Source: Planctomycetes bacterium B3_Pla (GTDB lineage: Bacteria > Planctomycetota > Phycisphaerae > Sedimentisphaerales > Anaerobacaceae). Taken from it: a DNA stretch of 64,000 nt. Below the pieces are notes generated by a model. That model had not been told where the DNA came from and made no database searches. It saw only the letters and a list, made by a program, of their open reading frames with translations. The DNA lies in the NCBI GenBank assembly GCA_005223045.1, contig NJBM01000023.1:1-64000 (forward strand), written 5' to 3'. Both the position numbers and the translations under genes were made by a program. Positions 25,127 through 34,700 of the stretch are shown here, in pieces. Numbering within the stretch: the stretch's first letter is position 1; the number at the start of each line of letters is the position of its first letter.

Positions 25127-25672
25127 TCACTCACCAATTTCTGGAAAGGGCGGCCTTTCGGGAATCAACTGCGGTGCTTTATTTGCTACCTTTAGCCTCC
25201 TCCGATCCCATGCCTGATAGAAGTTCACGAGTAGGCTGAGAGTTAAAGCAATGGAGAGTGAAACACTGATCTTGAAGGATATCGAGGAAGTGACGTTCTT
25301 ATTAATCGGGCTCTCATCACCTGTTGTTATCTGGCTGTCTTGAACATCTTCGATGATTGGGCTGTTGTTGCCATGAGTCGTCTTGCTCCCGAGGTTTCCA
25401 GTTATGTCTTTGCCATCGACCAAAACAGTCATTCCACCCATTACTGTGATTTTACGAGTATGCCCAGAGTTGTCTTTGAATTGTTCATATTTTGTATTCA
25501 CGTCCTGAGAGCTACGGAGAAGTTTCGTGGTATCTTGACGCGTCCAAGTCGAATTGTACTCTTGAAATCTAGCGGTGAGAGCTTGAATTTTCTCTTCAGT
25601 CCACTGACCATGTGCAATGAAAGGAAAGACAAGCAAACCGACGAGACCAAGAAACATGACGATTTGTTTCAT
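25127..25672 (-). CDS. Secreted/membrane protein with NSPI repeats, unknown
   Basis: A 181-residue protein: signal peptide (MKQIVMFLGLVGLLVFPFIAHG), a coiled-coil-prone helix (IQALTARFQEYNSTWTRQDTTKLL), a small beta domain (KITVMGGMTVLVDGKDITG), a short repeat (GNNSPIIED, then GDESPINKN) and a C-terminal membrane helix (ISVSLSIALTLSLLVNFY). So it is anchored at the C-terminus with an extracytoplasmic body. The NSPI-type repeat forms a beta-turn ladder in some small membrane proteins near defence genes, but no firm family assignment is possible. Confidence 0.55.
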   Translation of the reverse strand: MKQIVMFLGLVGLLVFPFIAHGQWTEEKIQALTARFQEYNSTWTRQDTTKLLRSSQDVNTKYEQFKDNSGHTRKITVMGGMTVLVDGKDITGNLGSKTTHGNNSPIIEDVQDSQITTGDESPINKNVTSSISFKISVSLSIALTLSLLVNFYQAWDRRRLKVANKAPQLIPERPPFPEIGE

Positions 25673-26315
25673 TTCTCTGTCCCTTATATTTGCAGCTAAC
25701 TATGTATATATGGTTTCCGTATAAGACTCCAGAACTCTCCGAGTGCCAGTATAACACCCCTTTGACCGAAGTCCATAAGTAGTCCTTTGGAAACGGCTTA
25801 GGCCGGTTCTCCTTCTTATTAGGGGTCTTATATGGTTTCCGTATAACATCGCAAGCCTCTCATCGTTCGAAGGGAGTCTATACTGCGGCAGGCGGATGTG
25901 CAAGAGAAAAGGTCTCGTATGTCGTATTGCGTATGTCGTATTTCGGAGACAGGAGACAGAATACGGGAGAAACAGGGTGAAAGGCAGAATACAAGAGACA
26001 GGATACAGGAGAAACACGGCAAAAGGCAAAAGTTCAAAGGAAAAATGCCTTTTAGACAGGATTTACAGAGGTAAAATTTAGCCACGAATTCACACGAATC
26101 TTGTAGGGGCAACCCTATGTGGTTGCCCTGGGCAGACACATGGGCCTGCCCCTACGATTCGGAAATTCGCGTTAATCAGCCAGAGGCGGATTAATCCGTG
26201 GTTTCAATTTGGTGGTTGTTCGTGTTCATTCGTGGTTTGAAGTTTTTTGGTTGCGGCCAAAGGCTGCGCTGCGTTAATCAGTGTCCACTCAAATTCCTAA
26301 CCCTTTAATTTCCCT
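25673..26315. repeat. Repeat-rich spacer: direct repeats and a GTAGGGGC palindrome
   Basis: TATATGGTTTCCGTATAA occurs at 25707-25724 and 25829-25846. From about 25917 to 26040 there are degenerate AGACAGGATACAGGAG-type repeats. At 26103-26155 an imperfect palindrome starts and ends in GTAGGGGC/GCCCCTAC. Around 26085 and 26222 lie the widespread CACGAATTCACACGAAT-type repeats. No gene is supported. Confidence 0.6.
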
Positions 26316-27521
26316 TTAATTTCCAGATTTGCGGCGCTCGATCATGGCACGGATGCCTGCCAGTGGTAGTGAAGCACTTGCGAGGTAGTGGGGCAACCTG
26401 TGCTTTTCGCCAAACACCCACTCACATGTGCCATTCTTTTTGAAGTCGGTTACAAGGTCAATGACTGTCTGGTTTGCAAGTTGGGGATCCACGAGGTCCA
26501 GCGTGTAAACAAACCAGCCGGTGGGTGTAGCCCAATAAGCACCGTTTTGATACGTGTCACGAGCGGCACGGCACGTTTCCCAGTAAACGCCGCCGGGGAG
26601 ATGGCGAATCTGGCCGTTTTGTACTATCTGCGAGTAGTTATCCCGAAAGTAACCGGCTATTGCCCTTGACTGCCTGTCGTTGGCAACTCCAAGATAAACC
26701 GCGAAGGCGGAACCCCAGATGTGATGCTCCCTGCAGTGAATAGTAGCTGCTCTGAAAAGGCCGGTTTGCGAATCCCAGAACACTTCCCGGATGCTCCTGG
26801 CTACGGCATCGGCCTCGTGCTTCCATTTGGCTGCATCGTCTTTGCGGTCAACTGCGCTGAACAAATCGGATAGCCTGCAGCCGGCCTCTACGTACAAAAG
26901 AGAGCAAAAAAGAACATCACCCTGCATCTGAACCGTATCGGTAAAGCCGTAGGGACAACGGTCCCAGCCGTCGCTCTTGATATGAACCAATCCTGTTTTG
27001 GGATTGCGCTGTACGGCATTCATTGTTCTGACAAGATCATCGATAATTTCTCCAAGGAACTCCGGGTCCTTTGTCTTCTGGTATGTGTGCCAAGCCACTG
27101 CGACAGTGAACTGTGAGCCGTCGGCTACCGGATTGGCGCCCATTGTCCCGAAGCCCGGCTTGTATATGGGACGGCCGTCAAATGCAACGCAGTCCACTCC
27201 GGCGCCGTCGGCCCTTATGTTGCCGATGAAGATCCTGCTCGCATCGAGCAACTCCTTGTCGGAGTAAGAATCAACAGACCCTTCCAGTGTGTAAGCAAAG
27301 TCTCGCAGCCAGAAAGCCTCATAGCCAATTCCCACCTGGGGCGGAAACGCGGCTGTGCCGTCCTTCATCGTCCGCCTGCCGGCGCGAATCAGGCGGTGGG
27401 ATTCACTCTCAAGCCATGTGACTGCCTCAGCTAAGGTCGCAGGACCGGCAAGGGCGTCTGTGATTTGTGCAGCCGACATAAGAGCGGCAATGAGAAGAAA
27501 CGGAACAAAGTTCTTGAACAT
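26316..27521 (-). CDS. Exported six-hairpin glycosidase-like protein
   Basis: A 401-residue protein with a signal peptide (MFKNFVPFLLIAALMSAAQITDALA). The remainder is an (alpha/alpha)6-barrel: WLRDFAYTLEGSVDSYSDKELLDAS, FTVAVAWHTYQKTKDPEFL, GWDRCPYGFTDTVQMQGDVLFCSLLY and YQNGAYWATPTGWFVY are the type of blocks seen in alpha-L-rhamnosidase/GH-like six-hairpin proteins. Asp/Glu candidates for catalysis include the D of WLRDF and the DT of GFTDT, but no family number can be given with confidence. Start 27521 follows GGGAG. It is likely to act on side chains of plant or algal glycans. Confidence 0.7.
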   Translation of the reverse strand: MFKNFVPFLLIAALMSAAQITDALAGPATLAEAVTWLESESHRLIRAGRRTMKDGTAAFPPQVGIGYEAFWLRDFAYTLEGSVDSYSDKELLDASRIFIGNIRADGAGVDCVAFDGRPIYKPGFGTMGANPVADGSQFTVAVAWHTYQKTKDPEFLGEIIDDLVRTMNAVQRNPKTGLVHIKSDGWDRCPYGFTDTVQMQGDVLFCSLLYVEAGCRLSDLFSAVDRKDDAAKWKHEADAVARSIREVFWDSQTGLFRAATIHCREHHIWGSAFAVYLGVANDRQSRAIAGYFRDNYSQIVQNGQIRHLPGGVYWETCRAARDTYQNGAYWATPTGWFVYTLDLVDPQLANQTVIDLVTDFKKNGTCEWVFGEKHRLPHYLASASLPLAGIRAMIERRKSGN

Positions 27522-27546
27522 CCGGGCTTCTCCCACTAACTTTGTT

Positions 27547-27713
27547 AGAGTGCTGCTCTGTTGAAAATATCCGGCCGGCGCATGTCATTGCGAGCGAAGC
27601 GAAGCAATCTCAAAGACGGCGATGGAATTTCCTGCTCGCCACGGAGGAGATTGCCACGGCCCTTCAGGCCTCGCAATGACATCCCGCAAAGCTTTCAACA
27701 GAGCATTAGAGTG
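27547..27713. mobile_element. MITE-like element, second family member
   Basis: Outer imperfect inverted repeats are AGAGTGCTGCTCTGTTGAAA (27547-27566) and TTTCAACAGAGCATTAGAGTG-type at 27693-27713. Inside, ATGTCATTGCGAG ... GCAATCTC and GGAGATTGCCACG ... CGCAATGACAT form the nested hairpin also seen at 24955-25109. No coding capacity. It lies between two divergent genes. Confidence 0.7.
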
Positions 27714-27841
27714 CCTTAGGCACTGCACTAACTTGACAGATTCCTTTTTCTATATCGGAGTCTAAATTTGTGCCCGACAATGGTCAAGGTAAAATCAGTG
27801 GCTTTGCCTTTCCCTGTCGCGGCCTGTAAGGAGAGTCAAAA

Positions 27842-28957
27842 ATGAAGATAAGAACAAATTGTCTTATTGCCGTGCTGATCCTGGCGGGATGGCCGGCCCT
27901 GGCGGTCTGTGCGGAGATAGAACCGTTGTTAGTCATAGAACCGAGCAAGGAGAATCCGCGCAATTCCGAGGGGGACATAATCGAGTTGAAAAACGGGCGA
28001 TTGTGCCTGATTTATACCCGGTTCACAGGCGGCAGCGGCGATCACGCAGCAGCCGATCTTGTTATGCGTACTTCCGACGATGACGGTGGGAGCTGGAGTG
28101 ACGACAGGATCGTTGTCCGGCGTCCGGGCGGACTGAATATCATGTCCGTATCGCTTCTGCGGCTGGCCAGCGGCGAGATCGCTCTGTTTTACTTACGCAA
28201 GACATCGAAGGAAGATTGCCGGCCTCTTATGTGCATCTCGACCGATGAAGCCCAGACCTGGAGCCGGCCGGCTGTGTGTATCACCGACAAGGTGGGTTAC
28301 TATGTGCTGAACAATGATCGCGCTGTTCAACTTCAGCAAGGTCGGTTAATCCTTCCCGTAGCCTGGCACCAGGGCCCCGGACAAAGTCGGGACACTGCCG
28401 GTGTGATTATGTGCTACCTCTCCGATGACAACGGCAAGACCTGGCGACGCAGTAAAGACTCATTCAAAGGATATGCTCCCGAAGGGCAGCGCATTACCGT
28501 GCAGGAACCGGGCGTAGTTGAGCTGAAAGATGGACGGTTGATGATGTTCATGCGGACCAATGCAGGCAGCCAGTACGTCTGTCACTCCCGGGACGGCGGC
28601 GAAACCTGGTCAAAGGGCCGGCCATCGAATCTGGCCTCGCCTTTGAGTCCCGCCTCCATCAAGCGCATACCCTGGACGGGTGATTTGCTTTGTGTCTGGA
28701 ACGATCATTCCGGGATACATCGCTACCCTGCGGGGCGTCGAACACCGCTATGTTTGGCCGTTAGCCGGGATGAAGGTAAGACCTGGAGCAAATCCAGGAT
28801 TATCGAGGGCAATCCTGACGGTTGGTATTGCTATACGGCGATTACGTTTGTGAAGGACCGAGTGTTATTGGCCTATTGTGCCGGCGACAAGAAAATAGGC
28901 GGGTTGAATCGACTGAAAGTTCTTGCAATATCGAGAGATTGGCTGATCGGACCGTGA
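27842..28957 (+). CDS. Exported sialidase-like BNR-repeat protein
   Basis: A 371-residue protein with a signal peptide (MKIRTNCLIAVLILAGWPALAVCA). At least four Asp-box motifs are visible: TSDDDGGSWSD, SDDNGKTWR, SRDGGETWS and SRDEGKTWS, plus a degenerate STDEAQTWS. An early NPRNSEGDIIEL region provides the first arginine of the triad, and MRTNAGSQY lies in the position of a later one. This is the six-bladed propeller of exo-alpha-sialidases (GH33-like). TAAGGAG precedes the ATG. It would release terminal sialic acid for the Kelch-symporter operon at 7.8-12.6 kb. Because planctomycete BNR proteins also act on other acidic sugars, sialidase activity is an inference. Confidence 0.8.
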   Translation: MKIRTNCLIAVLILAGWPALAVCAEIEPLLVIEPSKENPRNSEGDIIELKNGRLCLIYTRFTGGSGDHAAADLVMRTSDDDGGSWSDDRIVVRRPGGLNIMSVSLLRLASGEIALFYLRKTSKEDCRPLMCISTDEAQTWSRPAVCITDKVGYYVLNNDRAVQLQQGRLILPVAWHQGPGQSRDTAGVIMCYLSDDNGKTWRRSKDSFKGYAPEGQRITVQEPGVVELKDGRLMMFMRTNAGSQYVCHSRDGGETWSKGRPSNLASPLSPASIKRIPWTGDLLCVWNDHSGIHRYPAGRRTPLCLAVSRDEGKTWSKSRIIEGNPDGWYCYTAITFVKDRVLLAYCAGDKKIGGLNRLKVLAISRDWLIGP

Positions 28958-29378
28958 CGGCTACTCGTATGTCGTCGTACGCAATACGCAATACGCAATA
29001 CGATATACGATCTATAGTGCTCGTCCACAGGATTGACATCGGCAGCGCCAAATCATGCGAGACAGGGTCGAACAGAGGTATCACCTCGACGCTGTCCCTA
29101 TTACAGCCTATTAAAGCAAAGTCCTATTAAAGTCCAAATCCCGTGGGCGTCCGATAGTCTAAACACCCCCTGCGTCAAGTGTTTAACAACTTCATTTTGT
29201 CGTTAAGTTCTTCGCCGTTTCTGTCGAATTAGCTACCAGGAGTTGTGTGACAAGGCTTTCACTGATCCAATAGTTATTCTTGCCTCAAATACTATCGACC
29301 AGATCGAAGACCTGTTTTTGCGTCATCTCAAATGGAAGGAAAGTATCCTATACTATCACATTTTTGGGAGATGAAGAA
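28958..29378. repeat. Spacer with ACGCAATA tandem repeats
   Basis: CGCAATACGCAATACGCAATAC (28980-29001 region) is a short tandem array with a degenerate extension to about 29012. The same word appears singly at 6590-6600 and, in a related TACGAGA form, at 13361-13377. The rest of the spacer holds no gene; the last bases contain GGGAG, the binding site for the next ATG. Confidence 0.5.
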
Positions 29379-30653
29379 ATGAGAAAGAACAGTGTATTTC
29401 TGATAACGGTCATTGTATTGGGATTTTTGCGACCGGCTTCAACTGCGAGGGCCGATGAGCTTAGTGAGTTGAAGCAGCAAGTCGAGACCCAAAATATGAC
29501 CTTGTCGCAATTGCAGCAGAGAATTGCCGGACTTGAGGCAGAGAAAAAAGAAGGCATTGTCTTGCCTGGGAGCCTCAACTGGGCCGAGAAAATCAAGATA
29601 TCCGGTGACTTTAGGTATCGTCACGACCATACCGACAAAGAAGATATGAGTGGCGGATGGGAAAACGGAGTGGATCGCCATCGGGTGCGTGCGCGATTGA
29701 TGATCGATGCAATAATCAACGGCGATTGGGATGTTGCCGTCAGAATCGCAAGCGGTAGTGGTACTAGTGGTAATTCGGATACGGCGAGTCCGATTTCAAC
29801 AAATCAGGACCTTGAGGACGCTTTCTCCAGCAAGCATCTCTGGCTGGACCTTGCCTTCTTCAAGTGGCATCCCGCGGCGAAGGAAGGACTCAATGTCTTC
29901 GGCGGTAAGATGAAGAATCCCTTCTACAGGGTCGGCAAGAGCCAGCTTATTTGGGATGGCGATCTTAATCCTGAAGGTATCGCGGTTCAGTATGCCAGGC
30001 CCCTAAGCGACGTCGACAAAATATCCCTTAGAGCTGGCGGCTTTTGGGTCGATGAAAGTGGCGGCGGTGTCGATACGTCTCTGTGGGGTGCGCAAGCTCA
30101 CTTGAAGCATACGATTGGAAAGCCGGATTACGTGATTGCCGGTATGGGCTACTATGATTATGGCAACCTTGAAGGGCGGGGCGCGCTTAGCACAACTTAC
30201 TCAGCCACAGAAAACTTCTACGGCAATACCAACACGGGTGCGGGGGGAGTGTACTCACGTGACTACGATATCCTTGAAGTCTTCGGAGAATATGGATTCG
30301 AATATGCCGGGCGGCCGTTAGCTGTTTTCGCAAACCTGGTTCAGAACACTGCTGTGGGCACCAAAGACACAGGCTGGTTGATTGGAGGCAAACTCAACAA
30401 GGCCAAGGCGCCAGGCTCCTGGCAACTGAGCTATGACTACAGGGACCTGGAAGCGGATGCTGTAGTTGGCGGTTTTACCGAATCAGACTTTCTCAGCAGC
30501 AGAACGGAATCGCGAGGTCATAAATTCGCCTTCCAGTATCAACTGGCCAAGAATCTTCGGGCAGGTCTCGTCTATTATCACCTGCAAGATAATAGTGGCA
30601 CTCGTGACCTGGATTATCGAAGGCTGCAAACCAGCCTGATTTTCAAGTTCTAA
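29379..30653 (+). CDS. Putative outer-membrane porin with coiled-coil N-terminus
   Basis: A 424-residue protein: signal peptide (MRKNSVFLITVIVLGFLRPASTARA), a coiled coil (LSELKQQVETQNMTLSQLQQRIAGLEAEK) and a beta-barrel starting at KIKISGDFRYRHDHTDKED and ending in a C-terminal strand RRLQTSLIFKF. The coiled-coil plus barrel layout is that of 'putative porin' families (PF16930-like) in which the coil contacts peptidoglycan. Start 29379 follows GGGAG; an upstream frame extends 33 residues without a signal. It is likely involved in nutrient uptake with the neighbouring glycan genes. The substrate is unknown. Confidence 0.8.
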   Translation: MRKNSVFLITVIVLGFLRPASTARADELSELKQQVETQNMTLSQLQQRIAGLEAEKKEGIVLPGSLNWAEKIKISGDFRYRHDHTDKEDMSGGWENGVDRHRVRARLMIDAIINGDWDVAVRIASGSGTSGNSDTASPISTNQDLEDAFSSKHLWLDLAFFKWHPAAKEGLNVFGGKMKNPFYRVGKSQLIWDGDLNPEGIAVQYARPLSDVDKISLRAGGFWVDESGGGVDTSLWGAQAHLKHTIGKPDYVIAGMGYYDYGNLEGRGALSTTYSATENFYGNTNTGAGGVYSRDYDILEVFGEYGFEYAGRPLAVFANLVQNTAVGTKDTGWLIGGKLNKAKAPGSWQLSYDYRDLEADAVVGGFTESDFLSSRTESRGHKFAFQYQLAKNLRAGLVYYHLQDNSGTRDLDYRRLQTSLIFKF

Positions 30654-30684
30654 TTTTGTCGGAGAGTGTGACCACTCCACCTTT

Positions 30685-31260
30685 TTAGTAAGGTGCATAA
30701 TGTTCGGCGTCAGCTTCTTCTACCGCTTCGCCCAACAATTGTGCTTTAGCCGTCAGGTGTTTCAAATTGTCGAGTTCTCTGTTGAGACCCACGATTCTGC
30801 CGTTGTCGTCGATAAGCAGAACGGTGCCGGGCTTCGGGCTTCCGAAACCTCTCCAGGCTATGCGCTGAGCATCGTAAAGTGTCACTATGCCTTCCTTGTT
30901 GAGGCTGTAGTGTTCCGGTCTGTTCGGATGCTCACTGGTAGGCAAATGCACTTGGGCCACGGTGACAGGAAGGTATTCGAGACGACTCGCCAGATTGACT
31001 AATGCCGGGCTTGGAGGACAGCACGTTTCACTCGATACATTCGTAAATGCGACAACGGCAATCGGTTGGCGTATCCGGTCGAATGTTGTCTCTTCACCGT
31101 CGATAGAGGTAAATGGAATGTCAGGGGCGTATTGACCCACAGGAAAATCATTGTTAAATTTTACAACTCCTCCCACTTGTGCGGACTCGGTCGTGCACCC
31201 CACCAAACCCAACATTGCTGCCGTGACTATCGGCACAATTACTCTTGCTTTGATTTTCAT
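30685..31260 (-). CDS. AhpC/TSA-type redoxin lipoprotein
   Basis: A 191-residue protein with a lipoprotein signal (MLGLVGC, Cys at about 22) and a peroxiredoxin/redoxin fold (FPVGQYAPDIPFTSIDG, TTFDRIRQPIAVVAFTN). The active-site region reads SSETCCPPSPALVNLASRL, so the peroxidatic-type T-x-x-C arrangement is SETC-C. A later LLIDDNGRIVGLNRELD is the family's strand-turn. It is probably a periplasmic thiol peroxidase or oxidoreductase, anchored to a membrane. It is convergent with the porin. Confidence 0.7.
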   Translation of the reverse strand: MKIKARVIVPIVTAAMLGLVGCTTESAQVGGVVKFNNDFPVGQYAPDIPFTSIDGEETTFDRIRQPIAVVAFTNVSSETCCPPSPALVNLASRLEYLPVTVAQVHLPTSEHPNRPEHYSLNKEGIVTLYDAQRIAWRGFGSPKPGTVLLIDDNGRIVGLNRELDNLKHLTAKAQLLGEAVEEADAEHYAPY

Positions 31261-31710
31261 ACCCTATCTCCTTTGCTTCTAATTTGACATTTCCCATATT
31301 AAACGCCTGGCTACGCAACCAAGTCTTCCAACGCCCCTATAATACCAAAATCTCCATCGAGTTGCAATCGTCTTGGTGAAAAGCGCTTAATAAGGGAGCC
31401 AGGAAAAGCGCCGAAAATGGGGGCCGCCTGAGCTGCAAATAATCGCATCCGATACGACGCTGTCGGCAAGATCCTCCTGCCTCATCCCCAAGCGTGAGAC
31501 GTCCTATAATATCCGCCAAGATACCTTGAATGTCAAAGATTTACAAGAACAGCAAAATTTTGCGCTGGATTCAATAGACGTTTCCGGTTGGTGGGTGGCT
31601 GTAAGTGGCGCATATTGGCTAAAATATCGTAACGAGGATGCCTCAAAAATAAAAAAATAATTGTGGCAACATGGATTTCAGTATTTGCCATTGAGCTCTT
31701 CATAGGCGGC
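31261..31710. other. Spacer without a recognised gene
   Basis: This 450-bp stretch holds no frame with a ribosome binding site and no family motif. TATAATACC (31336-31344) and CCTATAATATCC (31502-31513) are AT-rich -10-like words, but no matching -35 boxes at proper spacing stand out. Confidence 0.35.
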
Positions 31711-34700
31711 TTATTGTGACGCTGCTCTTTGATCTGCCGGAGCCAGGGCGATGGAGGTTTTCATGAGGTAGCTGCACGTGCAGCGGTCGGTGGCATCGGG
31801 CATCAGTACGAGACCGCCGGCCACGATGGCGTTAATCCAGCAGCCGGGGCGCATGGGCCCGTAATTTTGGGTCGCCGAGCCGCTCGTCAAATCCGTGTAT
31901 CCCAACGTTCCCGACCGATAGAGCAACAGATTAGTGGACCCCGCCATGGGTCCGCAGCCTCCCGGCTGACGATCTTTAATCTCGAAGTCCGTATTGCGCA
32001 TTCCTGTGAGCAGATCGAACGAGTACGGCTGGGCGTAGATGGTCGAGCCATTGATTATGGGGCGGGATATGTAACGCTCTGTCGTGTCCCACAGGCGTTT
32101 TCCATCGGTCGTGCGAAATCCGGTAAGCCGGTCTCCCTTCTCGGATGGCAGTTGATATGAGCGCTGTGAATACTGATAACCCATGAGCAGAATGTTATGT
32201 TTCGAGCTGGCCGCGAGGGTGGTTCCGTAGATGTCACTACTCTGCTCCCACAGGACCTCGCCCGTCTCAGCGTCAAGGCACACCAGCCGGGAAACCGTTG
32301 GCTGCTCGACGGCAGGATTCGCGTTGTCCTTGTCCTTACGCTTGCCGGGAAGATCCACGATTTCCTTCGACCTGTCTATCAGATAAACCCTGCCATCGCA
32401 CACGGCGATAGCGTTATGGCGTATGGACTCCCGGGCTTCATAAATCCACTTGGTCTTGCCCGTCTTTATGTCCAGAGCAAACAAACTGCGGGACTGTGTC
32501 AGCAAATCCTCCATTGTCGATACGTCCCTGAAAAGCTGTCGCACAACATGGGTCCGGTCGGCGCTCGTGCCGTAGAGAACGCCCCCGGCACAGGCAATAA
32601 ATCCCCACACGCCATCTTTGTCCGGCATGGTGTACTGCCGGATCAACTTGCCGGTTTTCATGCCGATGCGAAGACAGCGCGCGCCCCGGCGAACAAATAC
32701 GCTGTCGGCGCCAAGGCACATATTGCTCCCGGTGCCCGATGTTCCCACGAGATGTTCCTGATCGTAAGGCTCAAGTATGTTTTCTATGCCGTAGTACCAA
32801 AGCCGTCGCCCGCTATAGGCATCGACGCCGAGCAGGCCGTGAAGGGCCTCAATGACCATGATTCCGTTCTTGCACAACGGCGCAGGGCCGCGTCCGTGCC
32901 GACTCGTCATCTGGATCCCGAAGTCGGTGAACCAAAGCATCTTCAGAGGGCTTGCCGCCAGATCATCGGCGGAACACAAGGTATTTGCCGCATCGGCGTA
33001 CTGATGTGTCCACTCGCCTGCGCCCGCCTGCGGCCGGCCGACAATTCGTTGGAGATTGCCGGATTTGCCGATAAGTGCCGTGCCGCTATACGGATGGAGC
33101 AGCCGCCTCATTTCTTCTGCTGGCGCCGCCTGCCGGCCTTCGGTTACGGATCGTCCCGACACGACGAGTCTTGCGAATCGCGGGGGCAGGCCGGTGCCGG
33201 AAGGGTCCCTTTGAAGGACGGTCACTCGCGTGCCGTACAACCCGGCCTGGCTGAGCCTTCTGCGGGCCAGGGCAACCCGGCGGGGATCGTCATCGACGGC
33301 GATGATGTGGAGTTTATTTTCCCTGGCAAGAGCATGGGCCAGGCTCCCATCCCCACATGCAAGATCAACGCAATAGCCCTCGGCGTTCTTAGTCCTCTTT
33401 ATGATCTTTTGGGCCATCTTGCGATATGGTCTCTTAACTTGGTAAGGTTTCGGGCGCACCCGTCGGTCATCCGGCGGGCCGGCCTCATCACCTTCTGCAG
33501 GAACAAAACAGTAGATCGTGCCCTTGTCAGTGCCGACGTAAAGGGTCTGGTCTGCAACCGCCAGACCGAGGGCCAGGCCGTCAAGGTCGGCCGTTGTCAC
33601 AACGGCCCTCGACTCGATGTCCGCGGTGACGATCTTGCTGTTGAGTGTACCGGCTACAATTGTGCGTCCCGCGACCACCAGAGGCGGGTTTGTCACTTGT
33701 GTCGCCGCCGGCCAATCCGATGTTTCATTCGAAACTTCTGCGCGCACTACGGAGGCGCCGACCGGGTTCGAACAGGCGATACTCCAGGCAATATCGTCGA
33801 GAGAAACTTTGCGCACAGGGGGTCCGTTGGGGTCTTCTTTTACCTCGATCCACAGTGAGGACTTTTTGATGGCCTTGATTTCATAGCCTCGCGTGAACAC
33901 CAGCATCTCCGGCGTCACTGCGGTAGAGGATACGGGCAATCCGCGCGTCATGAAGCGACCGTCCGAAGCCTGGAATATGTCGTCTTCGACAATATAGAGA
34001 TTTTCGTCGATAAAGGTGACAAAGGGCCCGGCACCCCCTCGGCATCCCCATCCGTAGCCATGTTCCATCAGTTGAAAATACCGGAACCGGCCCGATTCAC
34101 CTTCGAAAATCGCCGGCGTGGCCCGTCCCGTGGGGACTGCCAGTGAATTACCCTCAATGGTAAGATATCCCTGTATCGAGACTCCACTGCGCGCCCGGTT
34201 TCCATCATGCGGTTGATTAAGAACCAGGCTGCCGGATGAATCGTTGACCCATAGTGTTCTTCCCGTGGATGCGTCAACGGCGTAGAGGTAGATGCCCTCG
34301 GACGGCCAGATTCCCGCTCCGAAATAAACGATGCCGTCCTTGATGACCGGCCCGCCGCGCGCCGGCCATCGTGAAATCAGACGGTCGTTTCCCATGACCA
34401 TTTCCGGATTCGGTCCGCCGCGTTTTTTCCACAGCAACTCTCCATCACCGATAGCGAGGCAGTAGAGGTACCCATCGTCGCTGACGACAAACAGCCGGTC
34501 TTGCCAAACCGCCGGCGCAAAACGCACGGGGCCGTCCGTGATATACGTCCATTTCTCGCGACCGGTCCCGGTGTCGAGCGCATAAACGGTGCAGTCAGAC
34601 GAACTGCCAAAGAAGACCAGGCCGCCCGAAACCACCGGCTGAAAGGCCAGATCGAACGGCATGCGCGTATCTCGCCCGGACCACGCCGGCTGCGGGGGGG

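Noticed and set aside
28980..29012. Short tandem ACGCAATA repeats as a possible CRISPR
   Set aside because: Units are only about 8 bp with no unique spacers. It is a microsatellite-like array. No CRISPR array or cas gene was seen anywhere in the window.
32197..33858. A 553-codon plus-strand frame opposite the PQQ/methyltransferase gene
   Set aside because: It is an antisense shadow: long because of the codon composition of the minus-strand gene. It has no family motif and no ribosome binding site, whereas the minus-strand reading has a signal peptide and propeller repeats.
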